Part shown: in pieces, positions 27,957-36,475 of the stretch
Numbering within the stretch: the first letter of the stretch is position 1
Layout of the letters: each line of letters starts with the position of its first letter
Source of the DNA: Hyphomicrobiales bacterium
Lineage (GTDB): Bacteria; Pseudomonadota; Alphaproteobacteria; Rhizobiales; Rhizobiaceae
NCBI GenBank assembly: GCA_900466945.1
Contig: UBNV01000003.1
Span: 124,001-188,000, forward strand
Length of the DNA: 64,000 nucleotides
Direction: 5' to 3'
Made by a program: the position numbers and the translations under genes
Notes under the pieces: model-generated
The model's input: only the letters and a program-made list of their open reading frames with translations
Told to the model about the DNA's origin: nothing
Databases searched by the model: none

Positions 27957-28001
27957 ATTTGCACAACAGATGCGTAAATCATCGCGTTGATTTGTGCAAA
28001 T
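27957..28001. promoter_or_regulatory. Inverted repeat between the LysR gene and mmsA
   Basis: ATTTGCACAA (27957-27966) and TTGTGCAAAT (27992-28001) are perfect 10-base arms about 35 bases apart centre to centre. The right half is itself palindromic (GATTTG-TG-CAAATC, 27989-28002). This matches a LysR recognition plus activation site arrangement controlling both divergent genes. Confidence 0.65.
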
Positions 28002-28042
28002 CAAAGCGCATACTGCCTGCATAACAATACAGGAGGATACCC

Positions 28043-29539
28043 ATGTATCAGGTAGGTCATTTCATCGGTGGCAAGCACGTCGCCGGCAATTCAGGCCGCA
28101 AGCAGCCGATCTACAATCCGGCCACTGGCGAAGTGCAGGGCGAGGTTTCGCTCGCCAGCGCCGAAGAGCTGAACGCCGCCGTCGAGAATGCCAAGGCCGC
28201 TCAGGCGAAGTGGGCCGCCACCAACCCGCAGCGCCGCGCCCGCGTGTTCATGAAGTTCGTCCAGCTTCTGAACGACAACATGGATAGCTTGGCCGAGATC
28301 CTCTCGCGCGAACACGGCAAGACCATCGAAGACGCCAAGGGTGATATCATCCGTGGCCTGGAAGTCTGCGAATTCGTCATCGGCATCCCGCATCTGTCGA
28401 AGAGCGAGTTCACCGAAGGCGCCGGCCCCAACATCGACATGTATTCGATCCGCCAGGCTGTCGGCATCGGCGCCGGCATCACGCCTTTCAACTTTCCGGC
28501 CATGATCCCGATGTGGATGTTCGCCCCGGCAATCGCCTGCGGCAACGCCTTCATTCTGAAGCCTTCGGAGCGCGACCCGTCCGTTCCGATCCGCCTTGCC
28601 GAACTGATGATCGAGGCAGGTCTGCCGGCCGGCATCCTCAACGTCGTCAATGGCGACAAGTCGGCCGTCGACGGTATCCTGACCCATCCTGACATCTCGG
28701 CCGTCTCCTTCGTCGGCTCGACCCCGATCGCCCGCTACGTCTATGGAACGGCTGCGATGAATGGCAAGCGCGCCCAGTGCTTCGGCGGCGCGAAGAACCA
28801 CATGATCATCATGCCGGATGCCGACCTCGACCAGGCCGCTCAGGCGCTGATGGGCGCGGGCTACGGCTCGGCTGGCGAACGCTGCATGGCGATCTCGGTC
28901 GCAGTCCCCGTCGGCGAAGAGACGGCAAACCGCCTGATCGAAAAGCTGACCCCGATGGTCGAATCCTTGCGCATCGGTCCTTACACCGATGACAAGGCCG
29001 ATCTCGGCCCCGTCATCACCAAGGAAGCCCAGGCGCGTATTCGTGGCCTGATCGACTCGGGCGTCGAAGCCGGTGCCAAGCTCGTGGTCGACGGCCGCGA
29101 CTTCAAGCTCCAGGGCTATGAGGACGGCTATTTCGTCGGCGGCTGCCTGTTCGACAATGTCACGCCTGACATGGACATCTACAAGACCGAAATCTTCGGA
29201 CCTGTTCTCTCGGTCGTCCGCGCCAAGACCTACGAGGAAGCCCTCGATCTGCCGATGAAGCACGAATACGGCAATGGCGTTGCGATCTACACCCGCGACG
29301 GCGACGCCGCCCGCGACTTCGCCTCGCGCATCAACATCGGCATGGTCGGCATCAACGTGCCGATCCCGGTTCCGCTCGCCTACCACTCCTTCGGTGGCTG
29401 GAAGTCTTCCTCCTTCGGTGACCTCAACCAGCACGGTACGGATTCGATCAAGTTCTGGACCCGCACCAAGACGGTCACCAGCCGTTGGCCGTCGGGCATC
29501 AAGGACGGCGCCGAATTCGTTATGCCGACGATGAAGTAA
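28043..29539 (+). CDS. mmsA: Methylmalonate-semialdehyde dehydrogenase, CoA-acylating
   Basis: The 498-residue aldehyde dehydrogenase fold converts methylmalonate semialdehyde (or malonate semialdehyde) with NAD and CoA to propionyl-CoA (or acetyl-CoA). It thus serves valine and myo-inositol breakdown, and in rhizobia the same enzyme is often called IolA. The catalytic Cys281 is in SAGERCMAIS, and the cofactor motif FVGSTPIARYVY is at about 223-234. The subfamily-typical segment GITPFNFPAMIPMWMF is also present. AGGAGG precedes the ATG. It is divergent from a LysR regulator and ends at a hairpin. Confidence 0.95.
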   Translation: MYQVGHFIGGKHVAGNSGRKQPIYNPATGEVQGEVSLASAEELNAAVENAKAAQAKWAATNPQRRARVFMKFVQLLNDNMDSLAEILSREHGKTIEDAKGDIIRGLEVCEFVIGIPHLSKSEFTEGAGPNIDMYSIRQAVGIGAGITPFNFPAMIPMWMFAPAIACGNAFILKPSERDPSVPIRLAELMIEAGLPAGILNVVNGDKSAVDGILTHPDISAVSFVGSTPIARYVYGTAAMNGKRAQCFGGAKNHMIIMPDADLDQAAQALMGAGYGSAGERCMAISVAVPVGEETANRLIEKLTPMVESLRIGPYTDDKADLGPVITKEAQARIRGLIDSGVEAGAKLVVDGRDFKLQGYEDGYFVGGCLFDNVTPDMDIYKTEIFGPVLSVVRAKTYEEALDLPMKHEYGNGVAIYTRDGDAARDFASRINIGMVGINVPIPVPLAYHSFGGWKSSSFGDLNQHGTDSIKFWTRTKTVTSRWPSGIKDGAEFVMPTMK

Positions 29540-29565
29540 TCAAGCCAGCAGCTTGTTTCCATTCG

Positions 29566-29598
29566 CGCCACCCTGTCGAAAGGCAGGGTGGCGTTCTC
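29566..29598 (+). terminator. Probable terminator of mmsA
   Basis: CGCCACCCTG pairs perfectly with CAGGGTGGCG around TCGAAAGG, followed by TTCTCTTG. The T run is interrupted, so it is weaker than the others in the window. Confidence 0.65.
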
Positions 29599-29648
29599 TT
29601 GTCAGCGTCAAACCGGCTGCTAAGCTTCTCCTCGGGGGAGCGTTGATC

Positions 29649-30041
29649 ATGGCGAAGACGAAAATCCATACCGGCGGCTGTCTCTGCGGAGCGGTGCGTT
29701 TCGAGGCCGATGCGCCTGCGGCCCGGCCCCATACTTGTTCCTGCAAGATGTGCCAGCGTCACACCGGAAGCCTGACCGCCACATGGGTCGAGTTTCCCCG
29801 CGAGGCCGTCCGTTGGGTCGGGCCATCAGGCAGCCCGTCCACATGGCGCTCGTCCGATATCTCATCGCGTGCCTTCTGTGGCACCTGCGGCTCCTCGATC
29901 GGCGCGATCGACGTCCAGCCCACGATCGCGCTCCTGCTGGGTGCCTTCGATCGCACAAGCGCCGCCGATCTGAAGCCCACCTACCATTCCTACAAGGGTG
30001 GTCGGCCGAAATGGTGGTGCGTCGAGATCGGTGAGACATGA
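29649..30041 (+). CDS. GFA/CENP-V-fold zinc protein
   Basis: This 130-residue protein has the full GFA cysteine pattern: C11-x-C13, C30-x-C32-x2-C35 and C77-x2-C80, which binds zinc. The name comes from a glutathione-formaldehyde adduct synthase, but most family members have no proven activity. It is soluble, with no signal peptide. The start has GGGGGAG upstream. It stands alone between mmsA and the DUF898 gene. Confidence 0.88.
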   Translation: MAKTKIHTGGCLCGAVRFEADAPAARPHTCSCKMCQRHTGSLTATWVEFPREAVRWVGPSGSPSTWRSSDISSRAFCGTCGSSIGAIDVQPTIALLLGAFDRTSAADLKPTYHSYKGGRPKWWCVEIGET

Positions 30042-30157
30042 CGGCCTGATACCCGAGTGTCGCCGCGCACTTGAGTGCGCAAGTGTCTCGTGGTCAATGT
30101 GCTTGAGCATGTCGCCCGGGATAGCGGCGTACGAATTTGATTTCTGAGGGACATTTC

Positions 30158-31225
30158 ATGCAACAGGCAGTTTTTGGCCGTGCGGCCAATTTGCGGCGCG
30201 GCGAGTTTCGCGGCAGCGCCGGTGAGTATTTCGGCATCTGGATCGTCAACATCCTGCTGACCATCATCACGGTCGGCATTTATTCGGCCTGGGCCAAGGT
30301 TCGCCGCAACCGCTATTTCTACGGGAACTCGTTCATTGACGGTCACTCCTTCGACTATCACGCTCGTGGCCTGCAGATCTTCATCGGCCGCGCCATCGTC
30401 TTCGGCTATATCATCGCCTACAATGTGCTCGTGACCTTCAGCCCGATCGCGGGCGGTATCCTGGCGCTGTTGATGCTTGTCCTCCTGCCGTGGATCGTCA
30501 TGCGCAGTCTGCGCTTCAACGCCCGCGTCACGAGCTACCGAAACATCCGCTTCGACTTCGTCGGCAAGACCGGCGGCGCCTTCTTCGCGATCATCGTCGG
30601 TGGTCTCGTTTCCTTCTTCTCGCTTGGCATCCTCGCGCCCTTCGCCAGCCGCTGGCTCAATCGCTACATCTTCAACAACCTGCGTTATGGCGATCGCGCC
30701 TTCGAGACCGATCCGAAGATCGGTGCTCTCTACCGCGTCTGGCTGCCGGCATTTTTGCTGATGCTGGTGGGCGCTGCCGTCGGCGGCTTGCTAGGCATCA
30801 TGGCCTATTACAGCGCGGTGGAAGGTGCCGATACCAGCTCGGATCCGGAATTGAACCTCATTCTCGGCATCTACGGCGCCCTCGTCCCCGCGCTGGTTCT
30901 GTGGGGCGTGGCCGCGATCTTCTACCGGATCGGCGTTCGCAACGTAGTGATGAACGCCGCGCGCTTCGACAGCCGTCACAGCCTCTTCTCGGATGTCGGC
31001 CGCCTCCGCTATTTCTGGATCGTCGTCTCAAATCTCGTGGTCACGGTCGTCACCCTCAGCCTCATGCGCCCCTGGGCGGCCGTGCGCGAGCACCGCTATG
31101 TTATCGAGCATTCCGGCATCGTGGTCGATGGCGAGCTTGGCGATGTGGTAGCCTCCATGCAGAATTCCGGCTCGGCCGTCACGGCCGAATATCTCGATCT
31201 CGAAGGGTTCGACTTTGGCTTCTGA
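30158..31225 (+). CDS. YjgN/DUF898-family membrane protein
   Basis: The 355-residue inner-membrane protein has two similar halves, each with several helices. The typical N-terminus (GEFRGSAGEYFGIWIVNILL) precedes the family motif YSAWAKVRRNRYFYGN, echoed in SLMRPWAAVREHRYV. Function is unknown for the family. I chose ATG 30158 with GAGGGA upstream, although an in-frame TTG at 30137 is possible. The M48 protease gene starts inside its last codons, so the two products are probably made together. Confidence 0.88.
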   Translation: MQQAVFGRAANLRRGEFRGSAGEYFGIWIVNILLTIITVGIYSAWAKVRRNRYFYGNSFIDGHSFDYHARGLQIFIGRAIVFGYIIAYNVLVTFSPIAGGILALLMLVLLPWIVMRSLRFNARVTSYRNIRFDFVGKTGGAFFAIIVGGLVSFFSLGILAPFASRWLNRYIFNNLRYGDRAFETDPKIGALYRVWLPAFLLMLVGAAVGGLLGIMAYYSAVEGADTSSDPELNLILGIYGALVPALVLWGVAAIFYRIGVRNVVMNAARFDSRHSLFSDVGRLRYFWIVVSNLVVTVVTLSLMRPWAAVREHRYVIEHSGIVVDGELGDVVASMQNSGSAVTAEYLDLEGFDFGF

Positions 31226-32273
31226 AGACAAGCCCATCGCCTCCGGTCACTGGCACCCGCCGGGCTCCAGCCGCGCCGAGCCGGCCGTGCTTCTGGGGGC
31301 GGACAAGACGCTCTATGTCCGGCTCGCCGCCGGCGGCGATCCGGTCTCTGTGGGGGATCTGGCCCGGACGGAGATTTCCGCCCGGGTCGGTCGTGTCCCG
31401 CGCCGCATCACCTTTGCCGACGGTTCACTGTTCGAGACAGTAGACAATGACGCCATAGATCTCTGGCTGAAGAAGCACGGCAAGGGCGGTTTCGTCCACG
31501 AGCTCGAACGCTTCCATCCCCGCCTCATTGCTCTGGTGGTCGCGATCTTCATGCTCGCGGGCCTCATCTACCGCTATGCGGTGCCGGCCCTGGTCGAGGT
31601 GGCCGTGCTTGTGACGCCACCGGCCGTGACGCAGTGGATGGCAAGTGGCACGCTGCTGTCCCTCGATCAGGCGGTCTTCAACGACAGCAAGCTGCCTGAT
31701 AGCCGGCAGGCCGAGATACGGGAGGCCTTCAACGAGGTCGCCGCCCTCTCCTCTCGCGGAAACAATGGCTACAACCTCAACTTCCGCCTCGGCGGCGTGA
31801 TAGGCCCCAATGCCTTCGCCCTGCCGGATGGCACGCTCGTCATCACGGATGAGCTCATCGAACTGGCGGATGGCGACATGGACATGATCATCGGGGTGCT
31901 TGCCCATGAGATCGGCCATGTCGAGCGGGAGCATTCGCTGCGTCAGCTCTATCGTGCCGCCGGTATGGCTGGTTTGATCATGCTGATCGCGGGGGACGTT
32001 GGCGCTGCTGGCGAGGATATCCTCACCAATGGTGCGGCCCTGATGTCGCTCTCGCATTCCCGCGACGCGGAGAGCGAAGCGGATCGAATCTCGGTGGAGC
32101 TGATGGCGAAGGCCGGACGCGACCCGCGGGCCATCGGCCGCTTCTTTGCGCGCCTGGAGGAAAAGCTCGGGCTCGATGGCGAATCCAGCTTCCTGTCCAC
32201 GCACCCGGGCACTGCCGAGCGTCGCCAGGCGATCGACGATCACGCCAGGTCAATCGGAGCGGCAGTGCCCTGA
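31215..32273 (+). CDS. M48-family membrane metallopeptidase
   Basis: The protein has 352 residues. The zinc site HEIGH is at 231-235 with the third ligand near Glu288 in SRDAESEAD. A membrane helix (about 104-122, LIALVVAIFMLAGLIYR) precedes the catalytic domain, and a short soluble domain lies before it. The family includes Oma1- and BepA-like quality-control proteases. The start is TTG at 31215, overlapping the DUF898 gene by 11 bases. The next in-frame start codons would remove part of the N-terminal domain. A shared terminator follows. Confidence 0.88.
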   Translation: MASEDKPIASGHWHPPGSSRAEPAVLLGADKTLYVRLAAGGDPVSVGDLARTEISARVGRVPRRITFADGSLFETVDNDAIDLWLKKHGKGGFVHELERFHPRLIALVVAIFMLAGLIYRYAVPALVEVAVLVTPPAVTQWMASGTLLSLDQAVFNDSKLPDSRQAEIREAFNEVAALSSRGNNGYNLNFRLGGVIGPNAFALPDGTLVITDELIELADGDMDMIIGVLAHEIGHVEREHSLRQLYRAAGMAGLIMLIAGDVGAAGEDILTNGAALMSLSHSRDAESEADRISVELMAKAGRDPRAIGRFFARLEEKLGLDGESSFLSTHPGTAERRQAIDDHARSIGAAVP

Positions 32274-32303
32274 CCGCTCTCTCCGGGACGACTGAAACGC
32301 AAG

Positions 32304-32335
32304 AAAGGGCGGTCACGACCGCCCTTTCCGCTTTT
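32304..32335. terminator. Terminator hairpin between the M48 gene and fbpA-like gene
   Basis: AAAGGGCGGTC-AC-GACCGCCCTTT is an 11-bp perfect stem between two convergent genes. The tail CCGCTTTT favours the plus strand, but the stem could stop both transcripts. Confidence 0.8.
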
Positions 32336-32352
32336 ATTGGTACTGCCGAAGC

Positions 32353-33390
32353 TTACTGCGTCGCGCCGTCGTTCAGGCCGACTTTGTCGACCAGTTCGGA
32401 CGCTGTCTTGCGGTTGGCGGCGATGTCGACGAGCGGCAGTGTGTCGGGCTTGATCGTTCCGAAGCCGGCGACGATCTCGGAGGCCTTGGCGTTCGGTCCG
32501 ACCGGATATTCGAAGACCTGCTCGGCATAGATGGTCTGCGCTTGGTCCGAGGCGAGGAATTCCATCAGTTTGACCGCATTGTTCTTGTTCGGGGCATTCT
32601 TGGCCAGCGCCATGCCGGAGATGTTGACATGGGTGCCGCGATCAGCGGAATTCGGGAAGAGAACCTTGACGGACTTGGCCCATTCCTTCTCTTCCGGCTC
32701 CTTCTCATTGGTCTGCATCAGGCCAAGATAATAGGTATTGGCCAGACCGAGATCGCATTCGCCGGCATGGATCGCCTTGGCCTGGGCGCGGTCGTTGCCA
32801 TCAGGCTTCTTGACCAGGTTCTGCTTCAGGCCGGCCAACCACTTCTCGGTATACTCGGCGCCATGATGAGCGACCATCGAGGCGAACAGGCCGATATTGT
32901 AGGAATGCTGGCCGTCACGCATGCAGATGCGGCCCTTCCACTTGGGATCGGCAAGCTCTTCATAGGTGATCGCATCTTCGGAGACGCGGTCCTTGGACGC
33001 GTAGACGACACGGCCGCGGGTTGTCAGACCGAACCAGTTACCATCGGTATCGCGATACTGGGCGGGAATCTGCTTGTTGATGTCTTCGTCGTTCAGCGGC
33101 TGTGTGACTCCGCCCTCCTTGGCTTCCGTCAGGCGCGCGATGTCGATCGTCAGGATGACGTCGGCAGGCGAATTGGCGCCTTCAGCCGTGATGCGCTCAA
33201 CCAGGCCCTTGTCGAGGAAGAGCACGTTCGTCTTGATGCCCGTCTCCTTGGTGAAGGCGTCCATCAGCGGCTGGATCAGCTCCGGCTGGCGATAGGAGTA
33301 GATGTTGACTTCACCTTCGGCCGCAGCCGTACCGGCCGACAAGGCCAACATGGAAACGGCGCCGAGTGCGAATGTACGGATGGATGTCAT
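32353..33390 (-). CDS. Ferric ion ABC transporter periplasmic binding protein (FbpA/AfuA-like)
   Basis: The 345-residue protein has a Sec signal peptide (ends GTAAAEGEV) and the FbpA fold openings VNIYSYRQPELIQPLMDAF and VILTIDIARL. The tyrosine-rich C-terminal region (ANTYYLGLMQ) fits iron ligation by tyrosines. It captures ferric ion in the periplasm. The start at 33390 has GAGGGAGG upstream. It is transcribed away from rirA across an iron-responsive box. It has no permease or ATPase gene beside it, and the FbpB-like permease at 15-16.7 kb may complete it. Confidence 0.9.
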   Translation of the reverse strand: MTSIRTFALGAVSMLALSAGTAAAEGEVNIYSYRQPELIQPLMDAFTKETGIKTNVLFLDKGLVERITAEGANSPADVILTIDIARLTEAKEGGVTQPLNDEDINKQIPAQYRDTDGNWFGLTTRGRVVYASKDRVSEDAITYEELADPKWKGRICMRDGQHSYNIGLFASMVAHHGAEYTEKWLAGLKQNLVKKPDGNDRAQAKAIHAGECDLGLANTYYLGLMQTNEKEPEEKEWAKSVKVLFPNSADRGTHVNISGMALAKNAPNKNNAVKLMEFLASDQAQTIYAEQVFEYPVGPNAKASEIVAGFGTIKPDTLPLVDIAANRKTASELVDKVGLNDGATQ

Positions 33391-33431
33391 GGCAATGCCT
33401 CCCTCTTGCGGAATGTTGACGCGCATATTCA

Positions 33432-33454
33432 TGAATTGAGATAAGCTGTCAATT
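33432..33454. promoter_or_regulatory. Iron-responsive operator (IRO box) for RirA
   Basis: The site is GAATTGA-N9-TCAATTC with perfect 7-base arms, containing the known rhizobial IRO core TGA-N9-TCA. It lies 42 bases before the iron-binding protein start and 108 bases before rirA. RirA with its iron-sulfur cluster is expected to repress through it under iron sufficiency. Confidence 0.82.
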
Positions 33455-33562
33455 CCACTCGACTTTAATCACGGACACGTGAGCACAGAACTTGAGTATT
33501 TTGGAATTGTTCAAAACTACAAAAGGCGCTATATAAGCCGCAACAAAACAGAGGAATCGTGC

Positions 33563-34039
33563 ATGCGTTTGACAAAGCAGACAAATTACGCCGTGCGCAT
33601 GCTGATGTACTGCGCCGCCAACACTGATCAGTTGAGCCGCATTCCGGAAATCGCCAAGGCTTATGGGGTCTCGGAACTCTTCTTGTTCAAGATCCTGCAG
33701 CCGCTTAACAAGGCTGGGCTCGTGGAAACCGTGCGCGGTCGCAACGGTGGTGTGCGCCTGGGTCGGCCCGCTGAAAAGATCACGTTGTTCGATGTCGTGA
33801 AGGTCACCGAAGACAGCTTCGCCATGGCGGAATGTTTCGATGACGACGGTGATGTGGATTGTCCCCTGATCGACAGCTGCGGTTTGAACTCGGCCCTGCG
33901 CCGGGCGCTGAATGCCTTCTTCGACGTTCTCTCGGAATATACGATCGACGATCTGGTCAAGGCCCGGCCGCAGATCAACTTCCTACTCGGAATCGACGAT
34001 CTCGCGCCACGCAATGTTCGGCGCGCGCCGGCAGCCTGA
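33563..34039 (+). CDS. rirA: Rrf2-family iron-responsive regulator RirA
   Basis: The 158-residue protein has an N-terminal winged helix (MRLTKQTNYAVRMLMYCAA; IPEIAKAYGVSELFLFKIL) and three cysteines at residues 91, 100 and 106 (ECF, VDC, DSC) that hold an iron-sulfur cluster. In rhizobia RirA is the main repressor of iron uptake genes. I chose ATG 33563 by homology to the Rrf2 N-terminus. The upstream in-frame codons to 33479 cover the promoter region. It is divergent from the iron-binding protein gene, an arrangement I recall from S. meliloti. A terminator follows. Confidence 0.94.
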   Translation: MRLTKQTNYAVRMLMYCAANTDQLSRIPEIAKAYGVSELFLFKILQPLNKAGLVETVRGRNGGVRLGRPAEKITLFDVVKVTEDSFAMAECFDDDGDVDCPLIDSCGLNSALRRALNAFFDVLSEYTIDDLVKARPQINFLLGIDDLAPRNVRRAPAA

Positions 34040-34065
34040 AGACACCAATCGAAACAGCCTGGATC

Positions 34066-34089
34066 AACCCGCCGCAAGGCGGGTTTTTT
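34066..34089 (+). terminator. Rho-independent terminator of rirA
   Basis: AACCCGCC-GCAA-GGCGGGTT is followed by TTTT, 27 bases after the rirA stop codon. Confidence 0.9.
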
Positions 34090-34224
34090 CGTTGCGAGAC
34101 AAGCGTTTGTCCCCATCTTGCGTCCCTCCGCCGCTATGCTACGCTTACGTGCACGGCAGTTTAAGTCCGCTTAATAAAGTCGCGGTTGAAATGCCGCGCT
34201 GCCGGGGATCTCTGGGGGGAGAGC

Positions 34225-35889
34225 ATGTACGACTACGTGATCATCGGCGGCGGTTCGGCAGGTTCGGTTCTGGCGGCGCGCCTGAGTGAGGATCCCTCCG
34301 TCACCGTTTGCCTGCTCGAGGCCGGAGGTCGGGGGGACGGCATATTTGCCCGCGTGCCGATGGCCGCCGCAGCTTTGGTTCCCGGCCATGTGAAAAGTGC
34401 CAATTGGCGTTTCTCCACCGTGCCGCAACCGGGATTGAACGGCCGCCGCGGCTACCAGCCGCGCGGTCGGGGACTCGGCGGATCGAGCCTGATCAATGCC
34501 ATGCTCTATGTGCGTGGCCATGCGCGCGACTATGACGAATGGGCGGCTCTAGGCTGCGAGGGCTGGTCCTGGAACGAGGTCTTGCCGTGGTTCCGGAAGG
34601 CAGAGGACAATATTCGCGGTGCGGACGATCTGCATGGCCGCGGCGGCCCTCTCCAGGTCTGCGACCAGAACTGGACGCGTCCGATCAACCAGGCCTTTCT
34701 CAAGGCCTGCGAACAGAACGGTTATCGGCAGAACGACGATTTCAACGGGCCGCGTCAGGAAGGCGCCGGCGTCTATCAGACGACGCAGTTCTGGAACGGG
34801 CCGAAGCGTGGCGAGCGTTGCTCGGCAGCCGCGGCTTACCTGCACGACGTCATGACGCGCCGGAATCTCACCGTGATCACCGAGGCGCATGTATCGCGCA
34901 TCATCGTCGAGCGGGGCAGGGCGGTCGGCGTCGCCTATCGTTTTGGCAAGGAGGAACGTGTCGTCAGGGCGGGCCGGGAAGTCCTGCTGTCGGCTGGCGC
35001 CCTGCAATCACCGCAAATCCTGATGCTGTCCGGCATCGGCCCGGCCGACCATCTCAAGTCGCTCGGCATCTCTGTCGTGCTCGATCGCCCGGAAGTCGGC
35101 GCCAACCTGCAGGATCATCTCGATTACACGATGATCTTCCGCTCGCCCGACACCGACATGTTCGGCATGGGTATCATGGGGACGCGCGACCTGATCCGGG
35201 CTGCGAACGAATGGCGCACCGAGCGCATGGGGCATCTGCGCTCGACCTGCGCGGAATCGGGCGCCTTTCTGAAAACCGACCCTGCCCTCGACCGGCCGGA
35301 CATCCAGCTGCATTTCGTCGTCGCCATGGTCGACGACCACGTGCGCAAGATGCATTGGGGTCATGGTTACTCCTGCCATGTCTGCGTGTTGCGCCCCCAT
35401 TCACGTGGCACCGTCTGGCTGGCGAGTGCCGACCCGTCGGCGGCGCCGCTGATCGATCCCGCCTTCCTGTCTGACCCGCGCGACATCGAGACGCTGCGCA
35501 AGGGGGCCCGGATGATGGCCGAAATCATGGGCGCGCCTGCGCTCAACAAGTATCGTGGAGCGGAACTCTACCCCGCCGGCCGGTCCGACGCGGAGCTCGA
35601 TGCCGCCATTCGGGCCCGGGCCGACACGATCTACCATCCCGTCGGCACCTGCCGCATGGGCTCCGATGACGCAGCTGTCGTCGATCCGACTCTCAAGGTG
35701 AATGGCATCGAGGGATTGCGTGTCGTCGACGCTTCTGTAATGCCGCGCCTGATCGGTGGCAATACGAATGCCTCTGTCATCATGATGGCCGAAAAGGTCG
35801 CGGCGGCCATGCGGGTGGAGAGGCTTTCGGCAAGAGGCCAAGCAAGCAGCTGCGCCGAGGCGAGCAAGAGCGGATTGCATTTCGCCTGA
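34225..35889 (+). CDS. GMC-family FAD oxidoreductase (choline/alcohol dehydrogenase-like)
   Basis: The 554-residue flavoprotein has an N-terminal FAD-binding motif VIIGGGSAGSVLAARLSE, GMC signature RGRGLGGSSLINAMLYVRG (about 85-103), second signature GALQSPQILMLSGIG, and the C-terminal catalytic block IYHPVGTCRMG with the paired His/Asn region (GGNTNASVIMMAEK). It oxidises an alcohol, but the substrate is unknown. A bet operon context is missing, so I do not call it BetA. The start has GGGGGGAGAG upstream. Gluconokinase follows after 49 bases. Confidence 0.9.
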   Translation: MYDYVIIGGGSAGSVLAARLSEDPSVTVCLLEAGGRGDGIFARVPMAAAALVPGHVKSANWRFSTVPQPGLNGRRGYQPRGRGLGGSSLINAMLYVRGHARDYDEWAALGCEGWSWNEVLPWFRKAEDNIRGADDLHGRGGPLQVCDQNWTRPINQAFLKACEQNGYRQNDDFNGPRQEGAGVYQTTQFWNGPKRGERCSAAAAYLHDVMTRRNLTVITEAHVSRIIVERGRAVGVAYRFGKEERVVRAGREVLLSAGALQSPQILMLSGIGPADHLKSLGISVVLDRPEVGANLQDHLDYTMIFRSPDTDMFGMGIMGTRDLIRAANEWRTERMGHLRSTCAESGAFLKTDPALDRPDIQLHFVVAMVDDHVRKMHWGHGYSCHVCVLRPHSRGTVWLASADPSAAPLIDPAFLSDPRDIETLRKGARMMAEIMGAPALNKYRGAELYPAGRSDAELDAAIRARADTIYHPVGTCRMGSDDAAVVDPTLKVNGIEGLRVVDASVMPRLIGGNTNASVIMMAEKVAAAMRVERLSARGQASSCAEASKSGLHFA

Positions 35890-35938
35890 ACCTTCCTATT
35901 GTCGCGGCCCTTGGATGAGGCTGCTCGAGAGGAAAAGA

Positions 35939-36472
35939 ATGCCGCAAGAGAATGTGCCAGCCGCTGCGCAGGCCGTGATCGTCATGGGCGTCAGCGGCTG
36001 CGGCAAGTCGTCGGTCGGTGAAGCACTGGCAAAACGACTGGCGCTGCCCTTCATCGAAGGCGATGTGCTGCATCCGGAAAGCAATGTCGCGAAGATGGCG
36101 GCCGGAACGCCGCTCACCGATGAGGATCGCTGGCCCTGGCTGACCGTGATCGGCGAGCGCATGGCGGACGCTTTGGCGCGCGGGGAGGGGAACATCGTGT
36201 CCTGCTCGGCGCTCAAGAGGATCTACCGGGACCACCTGCGCGCCGCGACCGGCGGTCGCCTCTCGTTCGTCTATCTCGAAGGATCGCGAGACTTGCTCGG
36301 ACGGCGCATGGGCGCCCGCACCGGCCATTTCATGCCGCTCGGTCTGCTCGACAGCCAGCTCGCCACGTTGGAAGTGCCAACCGGTGAGCCGGCCGTCGTC
36401 ACAGTGTCCATCGATCAGCCCGTTGAAGGCATTGTCGCCGACGCGCTGAAGGGGCTCGCCGTCGAGGCCTGA
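35939..36472 (+). CDS. gntK: Gluconokinase
   Basis: The 177-residue P-loop kinase phosphorylates gluconate to 6-phosphogluconate for the Entner-Doudoroff or pentose phosphate route. Walker A GVSGCGKS is at 17-24, with family segments FIEGDVLHPESNVAKM and LTDEDRWPWL, and CSALKRIYRDHLR. I chose ATG 35939 with GAGAGGAAAAG upstream. An earlier ATG at 35915 would add eight residues. It may share a transcript with the GMC oxidoreductase and is convergent with aguB, only 3 bases separating the genes. Confidence 0.93.
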   Translation: MPQENVPAAAQAVIVMGVSGCGKSSVGEALAKRLALPFIEGDVLHPESNVAKMAAGTPLTDEDRWPWLTVIGERMADALARGEGNIVSCSALKRIYRDHLRAATGGRLSFVYLEGSRDLLGRRMGARTGHFMPLGLLDSQLATLEVPTGEPAVVTVSIDQPVEGIVADALKGLAVEA

Positions 36473-36475
36473 GGC

